64,000 bases of DNA from NCBI RefSeq assembly GCF_035474595.1, contig NZ_DATIND010000155.1:1-64000 (forward strand). Direction: 5' to 3'. The notes below the pieces were generated by a model. That model searched no databases, had not been told where the DNA came from, and saw nothing but the letters and a program-made list of their open reading frames with translations. Every line of letters starts with the position of its first letter. The first letter of the stretch is position 1. Position numbers and translations under genes: made by a program. Origin of the DNA: Longimicrobium sp. Its GTDB lineage: Bacteria > Gemmatimonadota > Gemmatimonadetes > Longimicrobiales > Longimicrobiaceae. Below, piece by piece: positions 16,748-25,283 of this stretch.

Positions 16748-17614
16748 TCAGCCGCGGAGGTGGCGGTGGAACCACTGGACGGTGCGCGGCCATGCGGCGC
16801 GCGCGGCCTGCAGGTTGGCGCCGTTCTGGCCGTCCTGCTGGCGCAGGAAGCCATGGCCCGCGCCGGGAAAGACTTGGTGCTGGTACGTCCGCCCCAGCGC
16901 GCGCATCGCCGAGTCGGCGGGGGCGATGGTGGCATCGACGCGCGCGTCGTTCTCGCCGTACAGCCCCAGCACCGGCGCGCGCACGCTCGCCAGCGACTGG
17001 GTGGAAGGCGAGACGCCGTAGTAGACGACCGACGCGCCCAGACCCGGCGCGTGCACCGCGTGGGCGAACGAGACGCCGCCGCCCCAGCAGAAGCCGACGA
17101 TGCCGTAACGCGGAAGCGCCGCCGGGAGCGCCATGGCGTAGCGCGCCGTGGCGTCCAGCCGGCGCTGCACCGTGGCCGCGTCCAGCGTGCGGATGGCGGC
17201 CGTGGCCGAGTCGCGCACCGGGTCGCCGTCCGGCCCCACCGGCACGCCCTTCCCCGACAGCAGGTCCGGCGCGATGGCGATGAAGCCGTCGGCCGCGAGC
17301 TGGTCGGCCACGCCGCGGATCCAGCCGGTGAGGCCGAAGATCTCGTGCACGACCACCACCACCGGCGCGCGGTCCCGCCGCTCGGGGTAGACGACCCACG
17401 CGCGCACGCTGTCGCCCGGCCCGGCGCTCACCATCGCCCACTCGCCGTGGCGGGGCGAGGCGGCCAGGCGCGCCTGCACCTCCGCGGCGCCCGCGGGGAT
17501 CGCGGTCTGCGAGCGTGCGGCCGAGGCCGTGTCCGCGGACCCGCCCATGCGCGGCGTGCACGCGGCCAGGAGGACGGAGATCGGAAGAGCCAGCACGGGG
17601 GCGATTCTACGCAT
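16748..17614 (-). CDS. Exported dienelactone hydrolase family protein (lipoprotein)
   Basis: A 288-aa alpha/beta hydrolase with an N-terminal lipoprotein signal (LLAACTP). The nucleophile elbow is GFCWGGG with Cys as nucleophile, as in dienelactone hydrolases. The acid is in YGENDARVD and the His in GAGHGFL. The oxyanion-side segment VVVVHEIFGL is also typical. It probably hydrolyses an ester or lactone in the cell envelope; substrate unknown. Its ATG overlaps the stop of the 113-aa gene by one base (TGATG), so it is the third gene of an operon beginning with an exported amidase. Confidence 0.85.
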   Translation of the reverse strand: MRRIAPVLALPISVLLAACTPRMGGSADTASAARSQTAIPAGAAEVQARLAASPRHGEWAMVSAGPGDSVRAWVVYPERRDRAPVVVVVHEIFGLTGWIRGVADQLAADGFIAIAPDLLSGKGVPVGPDGDPVRDSATAAIRTLDAATVQRRLDATARYAMALPAALPRYGIVGFCWGGGVSFAHAVHAPGLGASVVYYGVSPSTQSLASVRAPVLGLYGENDARVDATIAPADSAMRALGRTYQHQVFPGAGHGFLRQQDGQNGANLQAARAAWPRTVQWFHRHLRG

Positions 17615-17955
17615 CAGTCGCGCTCCAGGGGTGGAGGGTTTTTCTCGTCCGATCCCGGCTGGCTTCTGAACCTCGCGACGGCGTCGGATACTTCAGCCTG
17701 CAGGCGGCTTTCCAGATCGCGTTCGCTGAAATCGCGCCACCGGTACGCGATCTTCGCGGCGAGATATTCGATGAAGACGCGCCCGAGCGCCCTGTACTCC
17801 TCGCGCTCCGCATCGGACAGCTGGACGAGCAGGGAGAAGCCGGCGGCTCCCTCGCCGCAATTGACGTCCAGGTAGTAGTGGTTTTCTGCACCCGGCTTCC
17901 CTTCGTCCAGCAGGAACCACGCAGCCGGGTGGTGATCGATCACGTGCAGTTTCAC
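17614..17955 (-). CDS. Conserved-looking 113-aa protein, unknown
   Basis: A small protein without signal peptide or membrane segment. It opens MKLHVIDHHPAAWFLLDEG and has a YYLDVNCGEGAAGFSLLVQL stretch, then charged amphipathic helices (LSDAEREEYRALGRVF, DLESRLQAEV). The family is not recognised. GTG 17955 overlaps the stop of the amidase gene (GTGA) and its own stop overlaps the hydrolase start, so it is translated as part of the operon; the tight packing argues that it is real. The coding frame has normal high-GC third positions. Confidence 0.72.
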   Translation of the reverse strand: MKLHVIDHHPAAWFLLDEGKPGAENHYYLDVNCGEGAAGFSLLVQLSDAEREEYRALGRVFIEYLAAKIAYRWRDFSERDLESRLQAEVSDAVARFRSQPGSDEKNPPPLERD

Positions 17956-18986
17956 TGCGAAGCCCGCCGCCGCAGGATCGCCTTGGGGATCATCACGTGC
18001 ACGCCCACGTTGCCGTCCACCAGCTCGGTGATGTCGACGTCGCAGGCCACGCTGGTGAGCATGTAGGCGTCGTCGTGCGAGAGCCCCTGCGTGGTCATCA
18101 GGAAGTCGATCGCCTGCCGCACCGCGATCCTGGTCGCCTGCACCAGCGACGTATCCATCCCCATCGTGATCCAGTGCGTGGGCGTCTCGGCGCGCGGCCA
18201 CGCCAGGTGCATGTCCTTGCGCACGATGACGCGGAAGGTGCCCGTGAGCGACGTCTCCAGCGCGGTGATGTCGACCTCGCCGTTCCCCTGCCCGGCGTGG
18301 CCGTCGCCGATCTCCAGCAGCGCGCCCGGCGTGTGGACGGGGATGTAGAGCGTGGTGCCCGCCACCAGCTCCTTGTTGTCCAGGTTGCCGGCGTGGATGT
18401 CGGGCGGCGCGCTGTTCACGCGCCCGCGCGAGCGCGGCGGCGCCACGCCGATGCTGCCGAAGAACGGATGCAGCGGAACGTCGATCCCCGGCGCGAAGCG
18501 GGCCACCATCCGCCGCCGGTCCAGGGGGATGATGCGCATCCGCGCGTACGGAAAGTCTTCCGGCAGAAAGCCGCGGCCCACGCCGAACGCGTTGTAGGCG
18601 TAGGGGATGGCCAGCTCGATGCGCTGGATGCGCACCTCCAGCACGTCGCCCGAGTCGGCGCCCTCCACGTAGACGGGGCCGGTGAGGATGTGGCCGCCCG
18701 GGCCCCGGTTGGTAACCGTGCGCGTGATCTCGCGCAGCGCCGGCTCGATCTGCGCGGGCGGCACGCCGGCCGCCTGCAGCCGTTCGGGGGTGGAGGTGAT
18801 GAGCGTGCCCACCACCAGCTGGTCGCCCGAGCGGATGCGCAGCACCGGCGCCGCGGCGGCGTCGTAATATCCCCACGCGACGGTCGCCGGCGTCGGCATC
18901 AGGCGGTGCGTCGTCTGCGCGGCGCCGGGCGAAATGGCCGCGAAGAGCGCGGCGAGCGCGGCCGCGGCGGTCGAGAAGCGGGGCAT
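17952..18986 (-). CDS. Secreted acetamidase/formamidase family protein
   Basis: A 344-aa FmdA/AmdA-like amidase. A cleavable signal peptide (about 1-23, ending GAAQ) precedes the domain, which is unusual because characterised formamidases are cytoplasmic. Typical segments are GPVYVEGADSGDVLEVRI, PLHPFFGSIGVAP, NLDNKELVAGTTLYIPV and GDGHAGQGNGEVDITALE, containing the G-D-x-H-x-x-Q-G-x-G-E metal-site motif. It hydrolyses short amides in known relatives. ATG 18986 follows AAGGAGT. It heads a three-gene operon with the 113-aa protein and the exported hydrolase. Confidence 0.85.
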   Translation of the reverse strand: MPRFSTAAAALAALFAAISPGAAQTTHRLMPTPATVAWGYYDAAAAPVLRIRSGDQLVVGTLITSTPERLQAAGVPPAQIEPALREITRTVTNRGPGGHILTGPVYVEGADSGDVLEVRIQRIELAIPYAYNAFGVGRGFLPEDFPYARMRIIPLDRRRMVARFAPGIDVPLHPFFGSIGVAPPRSRGRVNSAPPDIHAGNLDNKELVAGTTLYIPVHTPGALLEIGDGHAGQGNGEVDITALETSLTGTFRVIVRKDMHLAWPRAETPTHWITMGMDTSLVQATRIAVRQAIDFLMTTQGLSHDDAYMLTSVACDVDITELVDGNVGVHVMIPKAILRRRASQ

Positions 18987-19098
18987 GGGCACTCCTTCCC
19001 GCGAGGGAGCGGAAGGGGCGAAATCGAGTGGGGAATGGACGGAGGACAGGCTAGCCGCGGCGCGGGGATCGTGCAAGCGGACCCGGATATCGGAAAAG

Positions 19099-19143
19099 GA
19101 AGCAGCGCAGCGGAGAGATGAAACTCCTCCGCTGCCCTGCTTC
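19099..19143 (-). terminator. Terminator of the PhzE-like gene
   Basis: A two-part stem: 19107-19115 with 19127-19135 (9 bp), then one mismatch, then 19099-19105 with 19137-19143 (7 bp). On the minus strand TTTTCC follows. It lies 29 bp past the stop at 19172. Confidence 0.65.
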
Positions 19144-19171
19144 TCCGCCTGAACCCCGATCTTTTCCCCGG

Positions 19172-21043
19172 TCAGTCCGGGAGGAGCGAGACCAGGGCGT
19201 CGCGGACCAGGTCGTAGCCGCGCGGGGTGAGGATGGACTCGGGGTGGAACTGCACGCTCACGAAGCCGGGGCCGCGCAGCGCGTGCACCTCGCGCGTCTG
19301 CGCGTCCGCCGCGATCTCCACGCCGGGAAGCTCGCGATCGGCCATCGCCGCGAAGGTGTTGTAGAAGCCCACGCGCTCCGGGTGGCCGAAGAGGTCGATC
19401 ACCTCCTGCGCGCCCTGGAAGGGCACCTGCTTGTTGATCACCGGAAGGCCCAGCATCTCCGACAGGATCTGGTGCGACAGGCACTCGGCGAAGAACGGCC
19501 GCCCCGCATCGCGCAGCCCGGCGATGATCTCGCGCATCCGCACCATCCGCGGGTCGGTGCGCGACGTCGGGTCGCCGGGGCCGGGGCCCATCACCACCAG
19601 GTCGGCCGCGTCGTCCAGCGAGAAGTCGGCGTAGCGCACCACGCGCACCTCGGCCCCCATCTGCCCGATCATCCGCTTCAGCATGTTGGCGAAGCTGTCG
19701 TCGGCCTCCACGATGGTCACCCGCTTCCCCCGCAGCCGCGGCACCACGGAGTAGACGGCGCTCTGCGGCTCGAACCAGAAGCGGGAGAGATACAGATTGC
19801 GGCGCTGCAGCAGGATCTGCACGGTTTCGGCGTCGACCGCGTCCAGCAGGCGCTGGGGGCGCGCGGCCGCGGTGCCGCTGGCGCGGATGGCGTTCAGCAC
19901 GCCGGCAATCTTCACCTCCGTCTCCTTCACCTCGCTGGCCGGGTCCGACCCGCGCACCAGCGTGGCGCCGACCCGGACGACGAGCCGTCCGTCGCGGTCC
20001 ACCTCGAGGGTGCGGATGGTGATGGGGGCGTCGAGCGTGGGCTGCCCTTCCGCGTCGCGGCCCATCAGGGCGATGGTGGCGCCGTAGTAGCCGCGCGACT
20101 CGCGCTCGTAGCGGTGGATCACGCGGAAGGCGCTCTGCACCGGGCTGCCGGTGACGGTGGGCGCGAACATCGACTCGCGCAGCAGCTCGGAGATGCCGCG
20201 GCCGGACTCGCCCAGCAGCAGGTACTCGGTGTGGATCAGGCGGCTCATCTCCTTCAGCAGCGGGCCCACGATGGCGCCGCCCTGGTCGCACAGCTCGCAC
20301 ATGATCTTCAGTTCTTCGTCCGTCACCATGAAGAGCTCGAAGATCTCCTTCTCGTCGCGCAGGAAGTCCAGGAACGCGCGCTGGGCGGCGGCCGGCGTGG
20401 CGCCCGGCTCCTTGCGGAAGGTGCCGGAGATGGGGTTCATCATCACCTGCCCGCCGCGCGCGGAGATGTGCCGCTCCGGCGTGGCGCCCAGCACGTAGCG
20501 CTCGCCGTCGCTGAACAGAAAGGTCCAGTAGGTGCCGAACTCGTGGGTGAGGAACGAGCGGACGATGCTCAGGATTCCCTCGAACGAGCTTCCGGGGAGC
20601 GTGGCCGTGCAGCGCCGGGCGATGACGAAGTTGCTGCCTTCGCCGCGCCCGATCTCGTGCTCGACGATGCGGCGGACGGTGGCCTCGTACTCCTCGGGGG
20701 TGGTGTCGAACTCCAGGTCGCGCAGCTCCACCGGGCGGTCGGGGAGCGCGGCCAGCACCTCGTCCAGCCCGTACTCCGTGGCCTCGTCCACCATCAGCGT
20801 GAGGATGGGCTCGCCGCCGTCGTGCACGGGAAAGCCGCGCTCGCGCGCCTGCGCGAAGGGAATGAGGCTGACCGAGTCCAGCGTTTCGGCGCCCGCGGGC
20901 CCGGTGCGCCGGGGGATGTCGTCGATCGCGCGGTCGCGGCGGATCTGGCCGGTGCAGAGCCACACGCCCGGCTCGTTCTTCCGCCGCAGGAGGAAGAAGG
21001 GGCGATCGGGATGGACGGAGAACGGGCGGCGCTCGGTGCTCAT
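19172..21043 (-). CDS. PhzE-like fused chorismate-binding enzyme/glutamine amidotransferase
   Basis: A 623-aa two-domain protein. The N-terminal ~400 residues are a chorismate-utilising (TrpE-like) domain, with PISGTFRK, FELFMVTDEELKIMCELCD and FAPTVTGSPVQSA. The C-terminal ~190 residues are a class I glutamine amidotransferase with Cys521 in ECLSHQ, His600 and Glu602 in HPES. The CLSHQ form of the nucleophile motif and this domain order match PhzE (2-amino-2-desoxyisochorismate synthase) better than TrpE-G fusions, which usually have CLGHQ. It could instead make anthranilate or supply another pathway. No phz or trp gene is nearby, and the gene is alone between hairpins. ATG 21043 is chosen as the start that begins the MSTERRPF stretch. 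Confidence 0.8.
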   Translation of the reverse strand: MSTERRPFSVHPDRPFFLLRRKNEPGVWLCTGQIRRDRAIDDIPRRTGPAGAETLDSVSLIPFAQARERGFPVHDGGEPILTLMVDEATEYGLDEVLAALPDRPVELRDLEFDTTPEEYEATVRRIVEHEIGRGEGSNFVIARRCTATLPGSSFEGILSIVRSFLTHEFGTYWTFLFSDGERYVLGATPERHISARGGQVMMNPISGTFRKEPGATPAAAQRAFLDFLRDEKEIFELFMVTDEELKIMCELCDQGGAIVGPLLKEMSRLIHTEYLLLGESGRGISELLRESMFAPTVTGSPVQSAFRVIHRYERESRGYYGATIALMGRDAEGQPTLDAPITIRTLEVDRDGRLVVRVGATLVRGSDPASEVKETEVKIAGVLNAIRASGTAAARPQRLLDAVDAETVQILLQRRNLYLSRFWFEPQSAVYSVVPRLRGKRVTIVEADDSFANMLKRMIGQMGAEVRVVRYADFSLDDAADLVVMGPGPGDPTSRTDPRMVRMREIIAGLRDAGRPFFAECLSHQILSEMLGLPVINKQVPFQGAQEVIDLFGHPERVGFYNTFAAMADRELPGVEIAADAQTREVHALRGPGFVSVQFHPESILTPRGYDLVRDALVSLLPD

Positions 21044-21552
21044 GGAACGGGCCGGGATGATGGACGGGAGACAGAAACAAGCGCTCCAGCGGCTTCCGCG
21101 CGCCATCCGTGGCTCGGAGCTGCGGATGAATCGCGCGGGCGCTGGAGGGCTGGGCATCGCCCCCGGCGCGGCAGCGGATGGGCGCGCGGTGCCGGGGTGA
21201 TGCGAGAAATCTAACGAATCCGCGGGGATGCGTCAGGCGGTGTTCGTTGCGACGGATTTCGGGCGGGAGACGATGCCGGTGAGCGGGCCGGCCACGCACC
21301 GGCGACTGAGGAAGTCGCAGCAACAACGACGGGAAGCTTCGCAAACCGCGCGAGGCTGATCCGCTCATCCCGCGGCATCGGCGCTCACGACCGACCTCCT
21401 TCGTCCATGATCAGACGGTGCAAGTATCTTCCCCGCAACAGCTTGCGTCCAAGCCCAGAATTCCGGACGGAATGGCGCTGTTGCGCGAGGCGGTGAGGGA
21501 GCTTAGGATGTGATTGAGAATCGTTCTCAACCATCCTGGACTGTGCTCGACC
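21044..21552. other. Divergent intergenic region with Fur box
   Basis: 509 bp without a supported gene, between the minus-strand PhzE-like gene and the plus-strand siderophore receptor. The only strong signal is the Fur-type palindrome at 21514-21530. No consensus -35/-10 was identified. Confidence 0.5.
21514..21530 (+). promoter_or_regulatory. Fur-type operator upstream of TonB receptor
   Basis: TTGAGAA-TCG-TTCTCAA is a perfect 7-3-7 inverted repeat centred at 21522, 31 bp upstream of the receptor ATG. It matches the TGAGAA-N3-TTCTCA type of Fur box. It implies iron-repressed expression of the downstream receptor. Confidence 0.75.
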
Positions 21553-23910
21553 ATGAGACTGCTATCCGCCGCGGGCGCGCTGTGCGTGCTCGCCAGCGCT
21601 TCGGCCCACGGGCAGGCCGCCCGGCCGGCCTTCGACTTTGCCGCGGCCATGACGCCGGGCGACACGCTTGGGCGCATCTCCTTCAGCATTCCCGCGCTGC
21701 CGGTGGCGGAGGCGCTGGGCGAGTTCTCGCGCCAGGCCGACGTGCGCGTGCAGCTGGCGTCCACCGCGGGCGCCGCGGCGCGCACGCACGCCGTCAGCGG
21801 CACCTTCACCGCCGCCGAGGCGCTGCGGCTGCTGCTGGAGGGCACCGGCCTCACCGCGCGCTTCTCCGGCGTCCGCACCGCCATCGTGATCCCCGCCGAC
21901 GGGGGCGAGTACGCGCTGAAGTCGATCACCGCCACCGCCGAGCGCAGCGCCGGCTACTCGGCCGTGCGCAGCACCACCGCGATGAAGACGCCCACGCCGC
22001 TGCGCGACGTGCCGCAGTCGGTGAGCGTGGTCACGCGCGACGTGATCTCCGACCAGGCCATGCAGGGGATGGCCGACGTGGTGCGCTACGTTCCCGGCGT
22101 GCAGATGGGGCAGGGCGAGGGGCACCGCGACGCGCCCACCATCCGCGGCAACGCGAGCACGGCCGACTTCTTCGTGGACGGCGTGCGCGACGACGCGCAG
22201 TATCTGCGCGACCTGTACAACGCCGAGCGGGTGGAGGCGCTGAAGGGGAGCAACGCCATGATCTTCGGCCGCGGCGGTGGCGGGGGCGTGCTGAACCGCG
22301 TGAGCAAGGAGGCGCAGTGGGCCCCCGTCCGCACGCTCACCGCCGAGACGGGCTCGTGGGGCCATCGCCGCACGATGATCGACGTCGGCGAGGGGCTGAG
22401 CGGGACGGTGGCCGCGCGCTTCAACGGGATGTACGAGAACTCCGGCGGCTTCCGCGACCGGGCGGATCTCCAGCGTTACGGCATCAATCCCACGCTGGCG
22501 ATCGGCCTCGGCAACACCACCGTCCGCGCGGGCTACGAGCTGTTCAGCGACCGCCGCAACGTGGACCGCGGCATCCCCTCGTTCCAGGGGCGCCCGGCGG
22601 AGACCGACATCACCACCTTCTTCGGCAACCCCGACATCTCGCACGCGCGGATGCGGGTGCACGCGGCGACGGCGTCGGTGGAGCACACGGCGGGCGCCAT
22701 CACCCTGCGCAACCGCTCGCGCTTCGCCGACTACGACAAGTTCTACCAGAACAGCTATCCCGGCGCGGTGAACGCGGACGCCAGCCAGGTGGCGCTGAGC
22801 GCGTACAACCACGCGATCGGCCGCCGCAACTGGTTCAACCAGACGGACCTCATCGCCGTGGCGCCCACCGGTGGCGTGAAGCACACGGTGCTGCTGGGCG
22901 CGGAGGTCAGCCGCCAGCGCACGGCGCAGGTGCGCAACACCGGCTACTACAACGACGCGTTGACCTCCTTCTCCGTCCCCTTCGGCGATCCCACGGTCAC
23001 CACGCCCATCACCTTCCGGCAGAGCGCGACGGACGCGGACAACCGTACGATCGCGACCGTCGCCGGCGTGTACCTGCAGGAGCAGGCGGAGCTCACGCCC
23101 TGGCTGCAGGCGGTGGGCGGGCTCCGCTTCGACCGCTTCGACGTGGATTACCGCAACAACCGGAATGGAGACGAGCTGGGCCGCCGCGACGAGCTGTGGT
23201 CGCCGCGCGCGGGGCTGGTGCTGAAGCCGGTGCGGACGGCGTCGCTGTACGGGAGCTGGAGCATCTCCTACCTCCCCAGCAGCGGCGACCAGTTCAGCTC
23301 GCTGACGGCCACGACCGAGACGCTGGAGCCGGAGCGCTTCGCCAACCGCGAGGTGGGGGCGAAGTGGGACGTGCGGCCGAACCTGGCGCTCACCGCGGCC
23401 GTGTACCGGCTGGACCGCACCAACACCTCGGCGCCGGACCCGGCGGACCCGTCGCGGATCGTGCAGACGGGCGCGCAGCGGACCACCGGCTTCGAGCTGG
23501 GCGCCGCGGGGAACGTCACGCGGAACTGGCAGATCGTGGGCGGGTTCGCGTCGCAGAACGCGCGGATCGTGAGCGCCACCAGCGCGGCGAAGGCGGGCGC
23601 GCGCGTTCCCCTGGTGCCGCACCAGACGGTGTCGCTGTGGAACCGCGTGCAGGTGATGCCGGCGCTGGGGCTGGGCCTGGGCGTCGTGCGGCAGAGCGAC
23701 ATGTTCGCGGCGATCGACAACACGGTGACGCTGCCCGGCTTCACGCGGGCCGACGGCGCGCTGTTCGTGCGCATCAACCCCGCGCTGGGCGCGCAGGTGA
23801 ACGTGGAGAACCTGTTCGACAAGAGGTACTACGCCACGAGCCAGGGGAACAACAACATCATGCCGGGCGCCAAGCGCACGCTCCGCATCTCCCTCACCGC
23901 GCATCCGTAG
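21553..23910 (+). CDS. TonB-dependent siderophore receptor with STN domain
   Basis: A 785-aa outer-membrane receptor. A signal peptide (about 1-21) precedes an STN (secretin/TonB N-terminal) domain at about residues 40-110 (FSIPALPVAEALGEFSRQAD to LLLEGTGLTARF). The plug follows with DVPQSVSVVTRDVI, FFVDGVRDD and RVEALKGSNAMIFGRGGGGG, which is the FhuA/FiuA-like ferrisiderophore class. The barrel ends with ENLFDKRYYATS near the C-terminus. STN domains usually signal to a FecR-type anti-sigma factor, but none is next to it. The Fur box directly upstream supports an iron role. The gene is followed by a terminator and so is monocistronic. Confidence 0.93.
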   Translation: MRLLSAAGALCVLASASAHGQAARPAFDFAAAMTPGDTLGRISFSIPALPVAEALGEFSRQADVRVQLASTAGAAARTHAVSGTFTAAEALRLLLEGTGLTARFSGVRTAIVIPADGGEYALKSITATAERSAGYSAVRSTTAMKTPTPLRDVPQSVSVVTRDVISDQAMQGMADVVRYVPGVQMGQGEGHRDAPTIRGNASTADFFVDGVRDDAQYLRDLYNAERVEALKGSNAMIFGRGGGGGVLNRVSKEAQWAPVRTLTAETGSWGHRRTMIDVGEGLSGTVAARFNGMYENSGGFRDRADLQRYGINPTLAIGLGNTTVRAGYELFSDRRNVDRGIPSFQGRPAETDITTFFGNPDISHARMRVHAATASVEHTAGAITLRNRSRFADYDKFYQNSYPGAVNADASQVALSAYNHAIGRRNWFNQTDLIAVAPTGGVKHTVLLGAEVSRQRTAQVRNTGYYNDALTSFSVPFGDPTVTTPITFRQSATDADNRTIATVAGVYLQEQAELTPWLQAVGGLRFDRFDVDYRNNRNGDELGRRDELWSPRAGLVLKPVRTASLYGSWSISYLPSSGDQFSSLTATTETLEPERFANREVGAKWDVRPNLALTAAVYRLDRTNTSAPDPADPSRIVQTGAQRTTGFELGAAGNVTRNWQIVGGFASQNARIVSATSAAKAGARVPLVPHQTVSLWNRVQVMPALGLGLGVVRQSDMFAAIDNTVTLPGFTRADGALFVRINPALGAQVNVENLFDKRYYATSQGNNNIMPGAKRTLRISLTAHP

Positions 23911-23938
23911 GGCCGGACAACATCAGGGTTGCACGCAG

Positions 23939-23975
23939 AGAAGCAGAGCAGCGGAGGGTGCGCTGCTCTGCTTCT
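23939..23975 (+). terminator. Terminator of the siderophore receptor
   Basis: A 15-bp stem (23939-23953 with 23961-23975) of the AAGCAGAGCAGCG type, 7-nt loop, followed by TTCTTCTT-like sequence. Confidence 0.75.
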
Positions 23976-24019
23976 TCTTGTGCGATTCTCACCTGGCTAA
24001 TCCTCGCACCAACGAAAAA

Positions 24020-24259
24020 GACGTCATCCTGAGGCCGGCCACACAGTCACTTATCCCTCGCCAGAATCAGCAGGCCGAAGGATCTATAACGTAGGCCACA
24101 CGTCACTCCGAGCGCCGCGCCGATGCCTCCTCGCGTTGTCGATCGACGGAAGGCTCGGTGCGATGCCCCGAGTCACGTGCTCGGCCGGCTATGGATCCTT
24201 CGGCCTGCAACCTATTGCACGGGAACGGGTTGCCGTGTGGCCGGCCTCAGGATGACGTC
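24020..24259. repeat. Dispersed repeat family A, paired inverted element
   Basis: A 240-bp element with both halves: it begins GACGTCATCCTGAGGCCGG, has GGCCGAAGGATCTATAAC inside, then the inverted half with TATGGATCCTTCGGCCTGC, and ends GGCCTCAGGATGACGTC. Confidence 0.9.
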
Positions 24260-24293
24260 TTGGGCCGTGGCGTCGAAGAAGCTCTCCCGATTG

Positions 24294-24662
24294 TCAGCTG
24301 TTCGTCGCGGGGCGGCGGGTGAGGGCGGCTACCGCGGCGCCGCCGATGGCGCCGGTGACGGCCGAGCTGACCGTGCCGAACGCCAGCACCACGGCGGGCA
24401 CGTCGCCCAGCGCGAAGGAGACGGCGATGCCGATCAGCGCGCAGACGCCGCCCGCGACCGCGCCGCCGACGGCGCCCTGGCCGATCCCCGGGCGCGCCAT
24501 CCGCGCGTAGAGGGCGCCGGCCACCAGCGAGATTGCCATCCCCAGCACCGCGAAGAGGCTGGCGATGACGGGCGCCCAGTGGCCCAGGATCACCATCGTG
24601 AGCTGCAGGACGGTGCCGGCGGCGGTGGCCTCGGCGAGCGCGCGGTTGTTCGGGGTGGACAT
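24294..24662 (-). CDS. Small multi-spanning membrane protein, unknown
   Basis: A 122-aa protein with four likely transmembrane helices rich in Ala, Val and Gly, including small-residue packing motifs (GQGAVGGAVAGGVCALIG and GTVSSAVTGAIGGAAVAAL). It has no signal peptide and no recognisable motif. ATG 24662 follows TGGAGAT. It lies 28 bp downstream of the TetR gene in the same orientation, so it may belong to that operon and be its membrane effector, though this is inference. Confidence 0.68.
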   Translation of the reverse strand: MSTPNNRALAEATAAGTVLQLTMVILGHWAPVIASLFAVLGMAISLVAGALYARMARPGIGQGAVGGAVAGGVCALIGIAVSFALGDVPAVVLAFGTVSSAVTGAIGGAAVAALTRRPATNS

Positions 24663-24690
24663 GGTGCGATCTCCAGTGCGAGGGGGTGGG

Positions 24691-25278
24691 TCAGGGGGAC
24701 TGCAGGGTGGCGATGTAGCGGCGGAGCTGGCCGATGCAGGCGTCGTACGGCTCCAGGCTGCGGTGGGTGCGCGCCTGCATCACCGCGCCTTCCATGGTGG
24801 TGAGAATGAACTGCGCCAGCGCGCGGCGGTCCACGTCGCCCGCCAGCCGGTCCGCCGCGTCGTCCAGGCACCCTTCGACGGCGGCGGTCCAGGCGCCGAA
24901 GTTGGCGGCCAGCAGCTCGCGCACGGGCGGGTCGGGCTCGTGCAGCTCCAGCGCGAGGCTGCCGATGGGGCACCCGTAGAAGCAGTCGGTGTCCACCAGC
25001 GCCTGCCGGTAGCGTGCGAGCAGCGCGAAGATCCGCTCCAGCGGGTCCGCCACGCCCTCCCACGCCGGGTCCAGCAGCATGGGATGGATGCCGTCGCGGA
25101 AGCGGGTGAGCACCGCCACCAGCAGGTCCTGCTTGGTGGGAAAGAAGTGGTACAGGCTTCCCGCGTTGGCGCGCGCCGCCTGCAGCACGTCGGCGATGCT
25201 GGTGGAGTTGTACCCCTTCTCCCAGAACAGCCGCATCGCCGCGTCCAGCAGCCGCTCGCGGGTGTCCTGCGCGTGCAT
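24691..25278 (-). CDS. TetR/AcrR family transcriptional regulator
   Basis: A 195-aa repressor-type protein. The N-terminal helix-turn-helix is RERLLDAAMRLFWEKGYN followed by TSIADVLQAARANAGSLYHFF and PTKQDLL (residues about 6-55). The C-terminal ligand domain carries CFYGCPIGSLALELHE, a segment common in the AcrR/TetR_C-type subgroup. It sits between the SRPBCC gene (5 bp gap) and the small membrane protein, suggesting one operon and likely autoregulation through the palindrome at 25887-25905. Confidence 0.88.
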   Translation of the reverse strand: MHAQDTRERLLDAAMRLFWEKGYNSTSIADVLQAARANAGSLYHFFPTKQDLLVAVLTRFRDGIHPMLLDPAWEGVADPLERIFALLARYRQALVDTDCFYGCPIGSLALELHEPDPPVRELLAANFGAWTAAVEGCLDDAADRLAGDVDRRALAQFILTTMEGAVMQARTHRSLEPYDACIGQLRRYIATLQSP

Positions 25279-25283
25279 CGGGC

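Noticed and set aside
17952-21368. Very long open frames antisense to real genes (for example across 17952-21368, 5236-9600, and both PBP genes)
   Set aside because: They lack ribosome sites and family motifs and arise from GC-rich codon bias opposite true genes with clear domains.
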